Assembly: GCF_002614725.1 (NCBI RefSeq) | Contig: NZ_MRZN01000015.1 | Location: forward strand, 1-64,000 | DNA: 64,000 nt | From: Staphylococcus edaphicus | GTDB lineage: Bacteria; Bacillota; Bacilli; Staphylococcales; Staphylococcaceae | Reading direction: 5' to 3' | Shown: positions 1-10,284 of the stretch, piece after piece | Layout of the letters: the number at the start of each line of letters is the position of its first letter | How positions within the stretch are numbered: the stretch's first letter is position 1 | Made by a program: the position numbers and the translations under genes | The notes under the pieces: generated by a model | Told to the model about the DNA's origin: nothing | Database searches by the model: none | Seen by the model: only the letters and a program-made list of their open reading frames with translations

Positions 1-92
1 GCAGTGATTTATGCCGACTCCTGCGGGAATAGCACTAGCCGAAGACTACAGGCTAAGGCAGTGCCCGCGGAAAGCGTGCATAAAAAAACTGC
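1..92. repeat. Dispersed palindromic intergenic repeat (REP-like)
   Basis: The segment folds into one long imperfect hairpin. GCAGT (1-5) pairs with ACTGC (88-92), TTTATGC (8-14) with GCATAAA (78-84), GCGGG (23-27) with the CCCGC just before 70, GCACT (32-36) with AGTGC (about 59-64), and AGCC (37-40) with GGCT (51-54). It contains the phrases CTCCTGCGGGA and CCCGCGGAAAGCG. I recall these from GC-rich repeats scattered between genes in Bacillales; that is memory, not a search. It is much richer in G+C than its surroundings. The left end may be cut by the window edge. Confidence 0.6.
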
Positions 93-124
93 CAACAAAG
101 TCGTAGACTTTGTCGACAGTCTGA

Positions 125-160
125 AGCAGTTAGATGTTAAATTCATCTAACTGCTTTTTA
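125..160 (+). terminator. Rho-independent terminator, plus strand
   Basis: A perfect 12-bp stem (AGCAGTTAGATG at 125-136 with CATCTAACTGCT at 144-155) and a 7-base loop are followed by TTTTTA on the plus strand. It would end a plus-strand gene lying left of the window. Confidence 0.8.
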
Positions 161-253
161 CTTATAACGATAAAGTGTCACTTTTATCATAAATAGGTTC
201 TATAATAATGCTAGTTCGCATATACTTGTTTAGAAGAAGTAAAACGACAAACA

Positions 254-312
254 ACAAGCCTAAGCGATTCGTAAATATAATAACCATTTTACGATATAGC
301 GCTTAGACTTGT
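254..312 (-). terminator. Probable terminator after the PAP2 gene
   Basis: A long interrupted stem pairs ACAAGCCTAAGCG (254-266) with CGCTTAGACTTGT (300-312), with inner TCGTAAA/TTTACGA pairing. On the minus strand it is followed by a fairly T-rich stretch. It lies just after the minus-strand PAP2 gene. The U-tract is imperfect. Confidence 0.5.
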
Positions 313-320
313 TATATAAT

Positions 321-935
321 TTAAATTTGTAATTTATGTCTTAAAATCAATGTTGATAGTACAACACAAAAAGCACCACCAATGATACCAGCTATAATAT
401 CTGTCGGATAATGTACGCCAAGATAAACTCTTGAGGAAGATATCATAATAATAAATAAAGCTGAAAGTCCTATCATGAAAGCTTTAGATTTACCATTCAT
501 GACTCGATTGGCTATATATATGGTGCTGCCAAAGAACGCTGTAGCACCCATTGCATGGCCACTAGGAAAGCTGAACCCTGAGATATCAATAAGTCTAAGT
601 AATGTTGGACGCTCTCTGTCAAAGATATTTTTCAATAATGGATTTAGCGTACTTGATAAACTCATTGCAATTGCGAAGAATAAAGCTTCAATATTTAATC
701 GTTTTAACATTAAGTAAGCAATGAGTAAGAGTGATAAACAAACCATAGCCCAAACTTCTCCAATTTTAGTCACTCCAAGAAAAATAGTAGTAGTGATAAA
801 ACTTTCCGAAGAATAAATAAATTCATATACTTCATTATCAATCCATTTACCTAACCTTGATTCATGGAAGAATGCAATGATGCCAAATATTAATGTAAAA
901 ATGATGAGTAATGATATTCTTTTCCAACGACTCAT
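321..935 (-). CDS. PAP2-family membrane phosphatase
   Basis: This is a type 2 phosphatidic acid phosphatase of about 204 residues with five or six hydrophobic segments. All three family motifs are present: KNIFDRERP (K-x6-RP), FPSGH, and SSRVYLGVHYPTD (SR-x5-H-x3-D, with the catalytic His). Such proteins dephosphorylate lipid phosphates on the outer face of the membrane; possible substrates are undecaprenyl pyrophosphate, phosphatidylglycerophosphate or phosphatidic acid. A GTG at 944 gives a longer frame, but GGGAGG lies right against it and sits about 8 bases before the ATG at 935, so the ATG is preferred. It is the last gene of the ctpA-GNAT-murG operon, 15 bp after murG, which fits lipid-carrier recycling. 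That substrate is an inference. Confidence 0.85.
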   Translation of the reverse strand: MSRWKRISLLIIFTLIFGIIAFFHESRLGKWIDNEVYEFIYSSESFITTTIFLGVTKIGEVWAMVCLSLLLIAYLMLKRLNIEALFFAIAMSLSSTLNPLLKNIFDRERPTLLRLIDISGFSFPSGHAMGATAFFGSTIYIANRVMNGKSKAFMIGLSALFIIMISSSRVYLGVHYPTDIIAGIIGGAFCVVLSTLILRHKLQI

Positions 936-950
936 TGCATGCACCTCCCG

Positions 951-2024
951 TTAGTCTAATGCATCTTCAACAATTTTTTTGAATAAATCTTGACGTGTGT
1001 AGCTTTCTTTATATGTTTCCATTTGTTTAATAATATCATCACGATTTGTTTCAATTTCATTTAATTGCATTTTTAATTCATGCTCTGTCAATGTATCTTC
1101 AGGAATTGCTTTCCCAAATCCTTTAGCTTCAAAATGTTTAGCATTGTCAATTTGGTCACCACGTGATTGATCTAATCCTAATGGTATTAATAACATTGGT
1201 ATACGTAAGGCTAGAAATTCATAAATCGCATTTGAACCAGCTCTACTTATTACAGTATCAGTAATGGCAAGCAAATCAGTTAAATCGTCTTTGACAAATT
1301 CAAATTGTATATAACCTTTTCTATCAATATACGATGCATCTAGTAAATCTTTACCAGTTAAATGAATGACTTGATATGTTTCTAGAAGGGTATCAAGGTT
1401 TTGTCTTATGATATCATTTAATTTTTTACTACCTAAACTACCGCCCATGACTAATAATACTTTTTTATCATTACTAAATTCTGTAAGTTGATAACCTCTA
1501 TGTTTATCTCCAGTTTTCAAATCTTCTCTTACTGTAGCACCTACAAAATTTGCTTTTTCTTTAGGTAAATATTGTAAGGTATCTTCAAATGTTGTATATA
1601 TTTTTTTAGCAAACTTTAATGAAATTTTATTTGCTAAGCCTGGGGTTAAATCTGATTCATGTATAATGGTTGGTATTTTCAAGGATTTAGCTGCAATCAC
1701 TACTGGAACTGAAACGAAACCTCCTTTTGAGAATAACAAATCAGGTTTTTCTTTTTTAAGAACGCGTCTAGCGTCTAGCACACCTTTTAACACCTTAAAA
1801 ATATCCTTAATATTCTCCCATGAGATATATCTTCTTAATTTACCACTAGATATTGCGTGATATTTTATTGATGGTATTTGCGATTCAATCATTTCACGTT
1901 CAATCCCATTTTTTGAGCCGATATAAAAGGCATCATAGCCTTCTTCTATAGCAGTTGGAATTAAGCTTAGATTTACGGAAACATGCCCAACTGTACCTCC
2001 ACCGGTAAATGCGATTTTCGTCAT
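951..2024 (-). CDS. murG: UDP-GlcNAc:lipid I N-acetylglucosaminyltransferase MurG
   Basis: MurG adds GlcNAc from UDP-GlcNAc to lipid I on the inner face of the membrane, making lipid II for peptidoglycan. The protein has 357 residues, a normal length. The N-terminal glycine loop TGGGTVGHVSVNLSLIP is in the staphylococcal form. LLFSKGGFVSVP and IIHESDLTPGLANK are N-domain acceptor-side motifs. VMGGSLGSKKLN and SRAGSNAIYEFLALRIP belong to the C-terminal UDP-GlcNAc domain. The start has a GAGG site 9-10 bases upstream. It lies 10 bp after the GNAT gene and 15 bp before the PAP2 phosphatase, within one minus-strand operon. Confidence 0.97.
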   Translation of the reverse strand: MTKIAFTGGGTVGHVSVNLSLIPTAIEEGYDAFYIGSKNGIEREMIESQIPSIKYHAISSGKLRRYISWENIKDIFKVLKGVLDARRVLKKEKPDLLFSKGGFVSVPVVIAAKSLKIPTIIHESDLTPGLANKISLKFAKKIYTTFEDTLQYLPKEKANFVGATVREDLKTGDKHRGYQLTEFSNDKKVLLVMGGSLGSKKLNDIIRQNLDTLLETYQVIHLTGKDLLDASYIDRKGYIQFEFVKDDLTDLLAITDTVISRAGSNAIYEFLALRIPMLLIPLGLDQSRGDQIDNAKHFEAKGFGKAIPEDTLTEHELKMQLNEIETNRDDIIKQMETYKESYTRQDLFKKIVEDALD

Positions 2025-2034
2025 AGTATAACCT

Positions 2035-2544
2035 CTATTCTTCTAAATTTTTATAATAGGCATAAAATGGTTCACCTTTATTAAATGGATGATAGTCAAT
2101 TTTTGCTTCGCCCACTTTGTTAAAGCCAAATTTAGTAAACAGTCCTTGTGCTCGCTTATTTAAAGCGAACGTATCCGTCAACAATACATGAATATTATGC
2201 TCGAGTGCTAAATTTACCGCGAAGTCAAATAGTTGTGTTGCAGCCCCTTTATATTCAGATGAACCAGCAAGTCTATGAATTACATAGGCGCCTTTTCTGT
2301 CGACTGGCCACTCTATTTCATCATACCATTCTGATTGCTGTTGGTCGACAACTATAAAAGCATAAATGATAGAATTTTCTTCTAGAACAAAAAGTGTGCC
2401 TGTTTCAATATCCTGTTCAAAATGTTCTTCTAAAGGATAGTGTTCGTCCCATTGATCATTATTGTCTTGTTGCATAATTGTTTTTGCTTCTTCAACAATA
2501 TCTAAGATGCTAGATAAATCATTTTGATTTGCTTTTCTAATCAT
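2035..2544 (-). CDS. GNAT-family N-acetyltransferase
   Basis: This 169-residue protein has the GNAT fold pattern. VIHRLAGSSEYKGAATQLFDFA is the motif A region carrying the acetyl-CoA loop, here a degenerate R/Q-x-x-G-x-A form. LLTDTFALNKRAQGLFTKFGF (motif B, with N-x-x-A-x-x-L-x-x-x-x-GF) and a final FYAYYKN strand follow. The substrate cannot be read from sequence. It lies between ctpA (21 bp) and murG (10 bp), as I recall in other staphylococci, so it is cotranscribed with envelope genes; that does not prove an envelope role. Confidence 0.85.
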   Translation of the reverse strand: MIRKANQNDLSSILDIVEEAKTIMQQDNNDQWDEHYPLEEHFEQDIETGTLFVLEENSIIYAFIVVDQQQSEWYDEIEWPVDRKGAYVIHRLAGSSEYKGAATQLFDFAVNLALEHNIHVLLTDTFALNKRAQGLFTKFGFNKVGEAKIDYHPFNKGEPFYAYYKNLEE

Positions 2545-2565
2545 AAACCTATTACTCCTCTTAAA

Positions 2566-4041
2566 TTAATTTAGTATTTTTAAAAGTTTATTTAAGACCG
2601 TGTCTTCTTTGTTTGCTTTAACCACAAGTTGTTGTGTAAATTGTTCATTTGTTTTCTTATTAAATTGTCCATTTACTGTCAAATTATTGTTCTTTTGAAA
2701 GGATTCAAGTGCCTTTTCTAGTTCAGTATCAAATTCAGTAGATTCATTATTTACATGATATCCTAAAGCATTTAAACCTACCTTCATTGTTTTAACATTT
2801 TTACCTTTATCACCCAACTGATATGTTTTATTACTTGGAATCACATTTAAAGACTGATATGTGGGTTCTTCTATCTTCTTATCAGGCGTAATACCTTTAC
2901 CGTGAATATAATGAGATTTTGGCGTTAACCATTTCATGTTTGTAAATTTCAATAATGAACCATCCTTAAATTCATGTGTTGTTTGTACGATGCCTTTGCC
3001 AAATGTTTTTGAACCATAAATTTGTGCTTTATTGTAATCCTTCATGGCACCTGTAAATACCTCTGAAGCACTTGCAGAACCTTTATTTACTAAAATAGAG
3101 ACCTTCATATCTTGAGCTTCTTTGGAAGCATCATTTGAAGCTTTAATGTCTTCTTTATGATCACCTTTCTGTAATTGTACAATCGTTTTATTTTTATCTA
3201 TAAATATATTTGCCATCTTAACTGCTTCATCTAATAAACCACCAGGATTGTTACGCAAATCTAATACAATTTTACGAACGCCATCTTTATGTGCTTTGAT
3301 AATAGCAGATTTTAATTCACCTGAGGTACTGTTTTGGAATTTATTAATTGTAAAGATGCCAACATTATTCTGCTTTTTATATTCCACACTTTTCACATGT
3401 ATTTTATCTCGTTTAATAGTGATATCATGCGGTTGACCTCCACGTTCAATAGTTAAAGTTACTTTTGTACCTTGCTTACCTCTAACTTTTTTAACAATTG
3501 CTTCTAAAGGTTGTCCTTTAATTGATTTGCCGTTTACTTTGGTTACGACATCTTTAGGCTGAAGGCCAGCTTTTTCTGCTGGAGATTGCTTCATGGGACT
3601 CGTGATTTCAATTTTGTTTCCCTTTTTTTGCATTTCAGCCCCAATACCTACAAAATCGCCCGAAACATCTTCATTAAATGATTTTGTTTCCTTTTTTGTC
3701 ATATAGTCTGAGTAAGGGTCGTCCAATTCTTTTACCATACCATCGATGGCTGCTGTACCCAGCTTTTCTGAGCTTGTTTTTTTATAATATTCATCATCTA
3801 AGGTTTTATATACTTGTTCTACTTTTTTCATTTCAGCGCGTTGATCACTATTTAGACCACTGGTCCAATGATTGATTCCAATCGTTGCGAATACTGCAAT
3901 AACAGCCGTCACAACAATCGTTGCTATCAACATTAATATAAAGTGACTGCGCTTAAAATGGATTCGTTTATTTGATGATTGAGTCGATTGGTTTTCATTG
4001 CCTTCTTGAGTCGATTCATTTATGTCTTTACGGTCTGACAT
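2566..4041 (-). CDS. ctpA: C-terminal processing serine protease CtpA (S41)
   Basis: The protein has 491 residues. A Ser/Thr/Asn-rich cytoplasmic tail of about 30 residues is followed by one membrane anchor (about 33-55), so the rest faces outside. A PDZ domain covers about 128-205, including SPAEKAGLQPKDVV and INGKS-like loops. The S41 domain has the catalytic dyad Ser324 (in KGSASASE) and Lys349 (in TFGKG), spaced by 25 as in known Ctp proteases. The C-terminus (about 405-475) is a peptidoglycan-binding type 1 domain. In S. aureus, CtpA is a cell-wall-associated protease linked to stress tolerance and virulence. It is the first gene of the murG operon. Confidence 0.93.
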   Translation of the reverse strand: MSDRKDINESTQEGNENQSTQSSNKRIHFKRSHFILMLIATIVVTAVIAVFATIGINHWTSGLNSDQRAEMKKVEQVYKTLDDEYYKKTSSEKLGTAAIDGMVKELDDPYSDYMTKKETKSFNEDVSGDFVGIGAEMQKKGNKIEITSPMKQSPAEKAGLQPKDVVTKVNGKSIKGQPLEAIVKKVRGKQGTKVTLTIERGGQPHDITIKRDKIHVKSVEYKKQNNVGIFTINKFQNSTSGELKSAIIKAHKDGVRKIVLDLRNNPGGLLDEAVKMANIFIDKNKTIVQLQKGDHKEDIKASNDASKEAQDMKVSILVNKGSASASEVFTGAMKDYNKAQIYGSKTFGKGIVQTTHEFKDGSLLKFTNMKWLTPKSHYIHGKGITPDKKIEEPTYQSLNVIPSNKTYQLGDKGKNVKTMKVGLNALGYHVNNESTEFDTELEKALESFQKNNNLTVNGQFNKKTNEQFTQQLVVKANKEDTVLNKLLKILN

Positions 4042-4102
4042 TTAATCACTTCCAATACTTATGTAAAAAATTAATGTTGCCTTAAATCCTGAGAAATAAA
4101 AT

Positions 4103-4138
4103 TAGCTGGGATTGAACCATTTAGATTAATCCCAGCAA
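4103..4138 (-). terminator. Terminator after the msrA-msrB-crr-yozE operon
   Basis: GCTGGGATT (about 4105-4113) pairs with AATCCCAGC (about 4128-4136) around a 14-base loop. On the minus strand this is followed by TAATTTTATTTC. It lies between yozE and ctpA. Confidence 0.7.
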
Positions 4139-4196
4139 CAAATGATACTGTATTATTTTAATATATTTTAATCTGTATACTCAAATGTTATAGTAC

Positions 4197-4418
4197 TTAA
4201 AATTTTAGCCATTCTGTATATTCTTCATATAAATCATCAAAAACTGATAACGAAATGGTGTAATCTCCTTGAGTTTCTATATAATCTGACAATATATGAA
4301 AATCTTTTTCATGTTTTGGAAAGGATAAATCGTCAAAAATTTCTTCTGCTAATTCACCTTTTTCATCTTTACGACCTCGTGCCGTAAGTGCAAAACGATA
4401 AAATGAATGGTCTTTCAT
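4197..4418 (-). CDS. yozE: YozE-family (UPF0346) small protein
   Basis: This is a 73-residue acidic protein of the YozE SAM-like family. It has the typical opening [12 protein letters not shown] followed by [17 protein letters not shown] and a C-terminal YTEWLKF. Structures of the family show a small helical bundle resembling SAM domains; no function is established. Its ATG overlaps the crr stop codon (TAATG), so translation is coupled to crr. The arrangement next to crr and msr genes is conserved in staphylococci as far as I recall. Confidence 0.88.
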   Translation of the reverse strand: MKDHSFYRFALTARGRKDEKGELAEEIFDDLSFPKHEKDFHILSDYIETQGDYTISLSVFDDLYEEYTEWLKF

Positions 4419-4918
4419 TAGTTCATTGTCACATCAATAATTTTAGTTTCTCCCTTAGTAACCGTTGTTACGTCAGCAAGTGAAATTGATGATGTGTTGT
4501 CAGAGTTTGTAATGATGATAGGTGAAACAACAGATTTTGCATTTTCTTTGATATAGTCTAAGTCAAATTTTAGCAACGGATCTCCTACATTAACTGCGTC
4601 GCCACTTTCAACTAAGATTTCAAACCCTTGTCCATCTAATTGAACTGTATCTAATCCAATATGAACGAGTAGTTCTAAGCCGTTTTCAGCCTTTAACCCA
4701 ATGGCATGTTTAGTTGGGAAGACATTGTCAACTTTACCTTCGATTGGCGAAACAACTTCACCTTCTGTTGGGTTGATACCAAAACCTTCACCCATCATTT
4801 TTTGAGCAAATACTGGGTCAGGAATATCTTCAATTTTTACATATTCTCCTGTAATAGGTGCATAAATCGCACTTTCTTTATTTACTTCTTTGCCTTTGCC
4901 GAATAATTTTTTAAACAT
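4418..4918 (-). CDS. crr: PTS glucose-type EIIA component (stand-alone)
   Basis: This 166-residue single-domain protein is of the EIIA(Glc) class. The two active-site histidines lie in PTKHAIGLK and [14 protein letters not shown]; the second accepts phosphate from HPr. The N-terminal region [20 protein letters not shown] is also typical. Phosphate passes HPr to EIIA to EIIB of sugar permeases. In many Gram-positives this domain is fused to EIIBC; here it is free and sits between msrB (14 bp) and yozE (overlapping). It probably serves EIIBC permeases encoded elsewhere, and in Firmicutes would not be expected to act like enteric EIIA in catabolite control. Confidence 0.93.
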   Translation of the reverse strand: MFKKLFGKGKEVNKESAIYAPITGEYVKIEDIPDPVFAQKMMGEGFGINPTEGEVVSPIEGKVDNVFPTKHAIGLKAENGLELLVHIGLDTVQLDGQGFEILVESGDAVNVGDPLLKFDLDYIKENAKSVVSPIIITNSDNTSSISLADVTTVTKGETKIIDVTMN

Positions 4919-4932
4919 AATATGTTCGCTCC

Positions 4933-5361
4933 TTATTTTTCAAAATGTGGTATTAAATCGCCATAACCTAATTCTTCTAATTTTTCGTATGGTATAAATT
5001 GTACAGCGGCAGAGTTTATACAGTATCTCAAGCCTCCACTTTCTTTGGGACCATCATTGAATACATGTCCTAAATGACTATTTGCATCTTCGGAACGTAC
5101 TTCAGTTCTCACCATACCAAAGGTCTTGTCCACAAGTTCGACAATTTCCTCATCATCCAATGCTTTAGAAAAACTTGGCCATCCACAATCCGATTCGAAT
5201 TTTTCTTCTGAGGTGAATAATGGTTTTCCTGAAATTTTATCTACATAAACACCTTTTTCAAAATGATTCCAGTATTCATTTTGAAATGGTGGTTCTGTAC
5301 CACTTTCTTGCGTAACTAGATATTCCATTTCATTTAAATCATTTTTATTTTTTTTAATCAT
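4933..5361 (-). CDS. msrB: Peptide methionine (R)-S-oxide reductase MsrB
   Basis: MsrB reduces the R epimer of methionine sulfoxide in proteins. The 142-residue protein has the family motifs [26 protein letters not shown] and GLRYCINSA; the Cys in RYCINS is the catalytic one and the Cys in CGWPSF the likely resolving one. The CxxC zinc motifs found in some MsrB proteins are absent, as is usual in staphylococci. Its start overlaps the msrA stop by 8 bp, so the two stereospecific reductases are made together, followed by crr. Confidence 0.95.
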   Translation of the reverse strand: MIKKNKNDLNEMEYLVTQESGTEPPFQNEYWNHFEKGVYVDKISGKPLFTSEEKFESDCGWPSFSKALDDEEIVELVDKTFGMVRTEVRSEDANSHLGHVFNDGPKESGGLRYCINSAAVQFIPYEKLEELGYGDLIPHFEK

Positions 5362-5881
5362 TTTGTTTCCCCCAATGTTTTTCTATAAAACTTTTACGCC
5401 CTGATCCGCGTTGATATTGTTCATAATGCAATGGATTCTTTTTATAGTAATCCTGATGATACGTTTCAGCTGGATAAAAGTTTTTATATGGTTTAATGGG
5501 TGTAATGACAGGGTTTTTAAAGATACCTTGTTCATTTAATTGCTGAATCTTAGCTTCTGCTGCCTTTTTCTGATTTGCATCATGGTAAAAAATAGCAGGC
5601 ATGTAATGTTCACCACGATCAAAAAATTGACCGTCATTATCGGTTGGATCAAATGTTTTGAAATAAACATCTAAAATATTTTCGAAGGTAGTAATTTCTG
5701 GATTATAAGTAATTTGAACTGCTTCGACATGACCTGTTTGATTTGTACTTACACTTTCATAAGTTGGATTATCTGTATGTCCACCACTATAACCAGAAAC
5801 AATATTTTCGATCCCAGGATAGGAAGTAAATGGTTTAACTAAACACCAAAAACAACCTCCTGCTAATGTCGCATAAGCCAT
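5354..5881 (-). CDS. msrA: Peptide methionine (S)-S-oxide reductase MsrA
   Basis: MsrA reduces the S epimer of methionine sulfoxide. The protein has 175 residues. The catalytic motif is LAGGCFWCLVKPF (GCFWC), with VVSGYSGGHTDNPTYE-type glycine/tyrosine substrate-pocket residues and AETYHQDYYKKNP near the C-terminus. It starts after a strong AGGAGG site. It heads the msrA-msrB-crr-yozE operon. Staphylococci often carry more than one msrA; this is the copy linked to msrB. Confidence 0.95.
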   Translation of the reverse strand: MAYATLAGGCFWCLVKPFTSYPGIENIVSGYSGGHTDNPTYESVSTNQTGHVEAVQITYNPEITTFENILDVYFKTFDPTDNDGQFFDRGEHYMPAIFYHDANQKKAAEAKIQQLNEQGIFKNPVITPIKPYKNFYPAETYHQDYYKKNPLHYEQYQRGSGRKSFIEKHWGKQND

Positions 5882-6011
5882 AGTATACCTCCTAAATCTA
5901 TTTTGTCATAAAGTTACCACTATTTTAAGAGATTTGCTATGAAATTGATTATATAATAAATAAGACAAAAAGCATTTGAAGTATCTTCATAGCACACTTA
6001 GTAGGCATTGT

Positions 6012-6851
6012 TTATGATCGTAATACAATTAAGCCAATGGCACCTTGGCCTGTATGTGTTGTAATAACAGGTGTTGTGACATTTGTATCAAATTGCGAAA
6101 TATTGAATTCTTCTGAAAAATGTTTCTTAACTTTATCCACAAATTCAATGATATTAGCATGTGCAATACCGACAGCTTTAATTTTTTTATCTCCAATAAA
6201 GGCACTTACTTCTTTTTTTAGAAATTGAACACTTGCATTTTGCGTTCGAGAATTGTGTATTAGTTCAATTTTTCCATCTTCTAGCGTTCCAATTGGTTTA
6301 ATTTTCATCATGTTGCCAATGAGTCCCTTAGTCTTGCTAATACGACCGCCTTTAATTAACTGGTTTAACTGTCCAATAACAACATAAAGTTTAATATTTT
6401 TCTGTAATTCTGAAATTTTTGCAACGATTTCATTTGTGTGTAGTCCTTCGTTATTCCAATCAACAATGTGTTGTACTTGGTAACCTAAACCAAATGAAAT
6501 AGATTTTGAATCAATAACGGTAACATTGCTATCAGTCATTTCACTGGCTTGTAATGCGGTTTGATAGGTACCACTTAAACCAGAAGTCATATGGATGCTT
6601 ATGATTTCAGAACCATCCGCACCTAATTCATCATATAATTCAATAAATTTGCCAATTGCAGGTTGACTCGTTTTCGTATCCGCATTTTCCTCTAATCTTT
6701 GAATATAAGCTTCTGATGATATATCTACTTGATCAATATAGGATTCACCATCGATTGTTAAATTAAGTGATATCACATGGACATCATTTTCACTTAAATA
6801 ATGATGTGATAAATCAGATGTTGAATCAGTCACGATTTTCTTTTTCATCAT
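6012..6851 (-). CDS. DegV-family fatty-acid-binding protein
   Basis: This 279-residue DegV protein begins [14 protein letters not shown], the family signature. It contains [22 protein letters not shown] (lipid-head-group loop) and [16 protein letters not shown]. DegV proteins bind one fatty acid; in staphylococci FakB proteins of this family present it to the kinase FakA for phospholipid synthesis. S. aureus has FakB1 and FakB2 and further DegV proteins, and I cannot say which this matches. It starts at one of two adjacent ATGs after AGGAGG, 10 bp behind folA, so it is probably in the thyA-folA transcript. Confidence 0.87.
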   Translation of the reverse strand: MMKKKIVTDSTSDLSHHYLSENDVHVISLNLTIDGESYIDQVDISSEAYIQRLEENADTKTSQPAIGKFIELYDELGADGSEIISIHMTSGLSGTYQTALQASEMTDSNVTVIDSKSISFGLGYQVQHIVDWNNEGLHTNEIVAKISELQKNIKLYVVIGQLNQLIKGGRISKTKGLIGNMMKIKPIGTLEDGKIELIHNSRTQNASVQFLKKEVSAFIGDKKIKAVGIAHANIIEFVDKVKKHFSEEFNISQFDTNVTTPVITTHTGQGAIGLIVLRS

Positions 6852-6861
6852 AAATTGCCTC

Positions 6862-7401
<540 letters not shown>

Positions 7402-7441
7402 TTATATAGTAAAATGATTATGAATTTAAGTTATTTTCACA

Positions 7442-8401
7442 TTAAACAGCAATAGGTGCTTTAATGGCTGGATGTGATGTATAATTTTTAATTTCTAAAT
7501 CTTCATAATTAAGATCAAAAATTGATACATCTGTATTTATGTTGAGTATAGGTGGTTCATAACTTTCTCGAGCTAATTGTGTCTCGATAGCATCAATATG
7601 ATTTGAATAAATATGGGCGTCGCCAAATGTATGCACAAATTCTCCCACTTCTAGGCCACATTCTTTTGCAATTAAATGTGTTAATAAACTGTAACTTGCA
7701 ATATTGAATGGAACGCCTAAAAAGATGTCTGCACTTCTTTGATACAATTGACAACTTAATTTGCCATCTTGTACATAAAACTGAAACATGGTATGACATG
7801 GAGGTAAAGCCATTGTATCAATCTCAGTAGGATTCCAAGCAGATACAATATGGCGTCTAGAATTTGGATTAGCTTTAATTTGTTCGATGACAGTTTTTAA
7901 TTGATCGTGATGATGACCATGTTTATCTTCCCAATCACGCCATTGTTTACCATAAACATTACCCAAATCTCCGTATTTATCAGCAAAAACGTCATCGTTT
8001 AAAATACGTTCTTTGAATTTATTCATTTCTTTTTTGTATATTTCATTAAAAGAGGCATCATTCTGTGCTTTATGACCAAAATCTGTCATATCGGGTCCTG
8101 TATAATCCTTGGATTGCACAAATTTTTCAAAAGCCCATTCATTCCATATATTATTATTATATTGAAGTAAATATTTAATGTTTGTGTCACCTTTAATAAA
8201 CCATAAGAGTTCTGTTGCAATTAATTTGAAAGATACTTTTTTAGTCGTAAGTAACGGAAATCCTTTTGTTAAATCAAACCTTAGTTGATGACCAAATTTT
8301 GAAATTGTACCCGTATTTGTTCGATCATTCTTTTGTTGGCCAATTTCTAATATTTCTTCACATAAATTATGATACGCCTGATCAAAAGCATTTAACATCA
8401 T
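7442..8401 (-). CDS. thyA: Thymidylate synthase ThyA
   Basis: ThyA converts dUMP to dTMP using methylene-tetrahydrofolate and yields dihydrofolate for the neighbouring folA product. The 319-residue protein shows [20 protein letters not shown] (folate and phosphate binding), [12 protein letters not shown], the catalytic cysteine in [12 protein letters not shown], and [19 protein letters not shown]. The frame is intact, so this is not a thymidine-dependent small-colony genotype. Two ATGs in tandem follow AAGGAG. The thyA-folA order matches other staphylococci and B. subtilis. Confidence 0.97.
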   Translation of the reverse strand: MMLNAFDQAYHNLCEEILEIGQQKNDRTNTGTISKFGHQLRFDLTKGFPLLTTKKVSFKLIATELLWFIKGDTNIKYLLQYNNNIWNEWAFEKFVQSKDYTGPDMTDFGHKAQNDASFNEIYKKEMNKFKERILNDDVFADKYGDLGNVYGKQWRDWEDKHGHHHDQLKTVIEQIKANPNSRRHIVSAWNPTEIDTMALPPCHTMFQFYVQDGKLSCQLYQRSADIFLGVPFNIASYSLLTHLIAKECGLEVGEFVHTFGDAHIYSNHIDAIETQLARESYEPPILNINTDVSIFDLNYEDLEIKNYTSHPAIKAPIAV

Positions 8402-8560
8402 AGTCCACTCCTTCCAAACTTCATTTTGTTTTTATCATATTTGATAATAGTTATAAGATAAAGGATTTAACATTGATTGTGTAAAAATAATGTACGTTGA
8501 GTAAATTATACATCATTTTTTGTAACTTTAATAAGCGTTAGTATCTTTTTTGTAAAATAA

Positions 8561-8612
8561 ATGCCAACGTTACTATGGCTCAATGGCTTATTTTAACATA
8601 GTAAGTTGGCAT
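8561..8612 (-). terminator. Terminator after brxA
   Basis: ATGCCAACGTTACTATG (8561-8577) pairs, with one bulge, with CATAGTAAGTTGGCAT (8597-8612), leaving a 19-base loop. On the minus strand TTTATTTTAC follows. It lies in the 288-bp gap between brxA and thyA, where I see nothing else. Confidence 0.65.
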
Positions 8613-8689
8613 AATAATCTTTTAAACTGATTTTGTGCTACGCTATAACATTTAATAAATTTTCGGTTGATGAACTTACGTATTCTAAA

Positions 8690-9124
8690 TTAACAATAGT
8701 CGTCAAATGCATCTTTAATATCCATACAAATATCTTGAATATCTCTTCCCTCAATGTGTTCTCGAGGTATGAAATGTTTTAATTCTTGACCTTTAAAAAG
8801 TGCGTATGATGGACTAGATGGTACTTGTTGAATATAAGAACGCATTTCTTCAGTTGCTTCCTTATCTTGTCCAGCGAACACTGTAACTTTATTGGTAGGT
8901 TTTTTTTCATTTTGTTCTACGACAGTAACAGCTGCTGGTCTTGCTAAACCTGCAGCACACCCACATGTGGAGTTAATAACGACAAATGTTGTATCTTCAT
9001 TTCCTACTTGATTCATATAGTCAGAAACGGCTTCTGCAGTTTCTAAACTTTTAAAATCACGTTGTGTTAATTCACTACGCATTTGGGTAGCAAGTTCATT
9101 CATATAAGCTTCATATGCATTCAT
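8690..9124 (-). CDS. brxA: Bacilliredoxin BrxA (YphP family)
   Basis: This 144-residue thioredoxin-fold protein of the YphP/YqiW (DUF1094) family carries the active site in [14 protein letters not shown]; the CGC motif is the bacilliredoxin signature. Bacilliredoxins remove bacillithiol from S-bacillithiolated proteins after oxidative stress, becoming bacillithiolated themselves; the mixed disulfide then passes to bacillithiol and YpdA. Its place beside thyA matches B. subtilis yphP (brxA), which decides A rather than B. The window also carries bshA and ypdA of the same pathway. Confidence 0.92.
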   Translation of the reverse strand: MNAYEAYMNELATQMRSELTQRDFKSLETAEAVSDYMNQVGNEDTTFVVINSTCGCAAGLARPAAVTVVEQNEKKPTNKVTVFAGQDKEATEEMRSYIQQVPSSPSYALFKGQELKHFIPREHIEGRDIQDICMDIKDAFDDYC

Positions 9125-9150
9125 TTAAAAATCTCCTTTAAATCAAAATG

Positions 9151-10269
9151 TTATGATTTGTTTCTATTTGCGATTTGTTTCCAAACGGAACCTAATGCTT
9201 CATCGCCATTTTCAATTCTAGCTATTGCCATTTCAATTTGCAGTTTAACTTCATAAGCTGAATCATTTTCATGTGCTCGAAGGGACTCAAGTTGTTCTGG
9301 TCCACCTTCATCAAAAATAAACATGGCAGCACGCCATCTTACTATCTTCTGAGGGTCGTCTAAGGCTTTTTCCATTTCTGGTAAGGCTTGCTTGAACCCT
9401 AAATCACTTAAACAATCACCAGCTGTTCTTCTAACTGCTGGGCTTTTATCATGTAGTCCTTTATATAAATAAGGTAATACAGCATTATCTTCTATCATGC
9501 CGAGTAATACAATAGCTTCACGTCTTAATGGCACTTTCTCTTCTTCACTAACAGCGTCTCCTAATAGTGGAAAATCTTGTTCAGTTGGTGTTGGAAAAGA
9601 TTTTAGCATTCTTAAACGTGCTTTCCAATCATCTGTTGCTTGATAGGTTTCAAGTGTAACATGTTTATATTTTTTTTCTGGTATTACAACATCTGTATTT
9701 AATGCATCTTCTACAAGAGAGTTTAGTTCATTTTCAGGGTAAAGTGCTAATATTTCATCGAACACTTCGGACATAATATCGTTTAGGTCACCATAACGTA
9801 CACCTAAATCTTCCCATTTTCGTTGGAATACGATATTATCATCATCTCTTTGCGCTGCAAGCATACTATCGATATATATTTCAGGCAATTGCTTGCGTTG
9901 CTCATCTGAATTAGACGTCAGTTTTACTTGATAAGGAATACCTTTGAACTTTAGCACTTCAGCTTTTACCTCACCAAAATGTTCGTCTGGGATTGGTGTG
10001 TCTATTGTCTCAGATTCGTCATTTAAAGTTGCTGTAACTTCAGGCAATAATATTTCCCAATCATATTTTGGTTTTTTATCTATAGCTAAAAAATCCATTA
10101 CGTAAAAGATAGATTTTACGCCTTCTATTGCTAATACATCATTTATAAATTTCGGTTGTTCATCAAGAATTGATGTATACGTATTCGATTTATTATCTTT
10201 TCTTGTCTCGCTCAATACAATTTTCATGGTATTGGGACTAGGCGTTGGTTCGACACGTACAATTTCCAT
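9151..10269 (-). CDS. cvfC: Conserved virulence factor C (CvfC): NifU_N domain plus HEAT repeats
   Basis: This 372-residue protein closely resembles the S. aureus protein annotated conserved virulence factor C. Residues about 1-85 form a NifU N-terminal-type scaffold domain opening [14 protein letters not shown]. The C-terminal half has HEAT-like helical repeats ([48 protein letters not shown]). The S. aureus gene was named from reduced virulence in insect or mouse models; its molecular role is unknown, though the Nfu-like domain suggests a link to Fe-S or thiol chemistry. The short paralogue of its first domain lies 15 bp upstream in the same operon. Confidence 0.92.
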   Translation of the reverse strand: MEIVRVEPTPSPNTMKIVLSETRKDNKSNTYTSILDEQPKFINDVLAIEGVKSIFYVMDFLAIDKKPKYDWEILLPEVTATLNDESETIDTPIPDEHFGEVKAEVLKFKGIPYQVKLTSNSDEQRKQLPEIYIDSMLAAQRDDDNIVFQRKWEDLGVRYGDLNDIMSEVFDEILALYPENELNSLVEDALNTDVVIPEKKYKHVTLETYQATDDWKARLRMLKSFPTPTEQDFPLLGDAVSEEEKVPLRREAIVLLGMIEDNAVLPYLYKGLHDKSPAVRRTAGDCLSDLGFKQALPEMEKALDDPQKIVRWRAAMFIFDEGGPEQLESLRAHENDSAYEVKLQIEMAIARIENGDEALGSVWKQIANRNKS

Positions 10270-10284
10270 TAAGAAAACTCCTTT

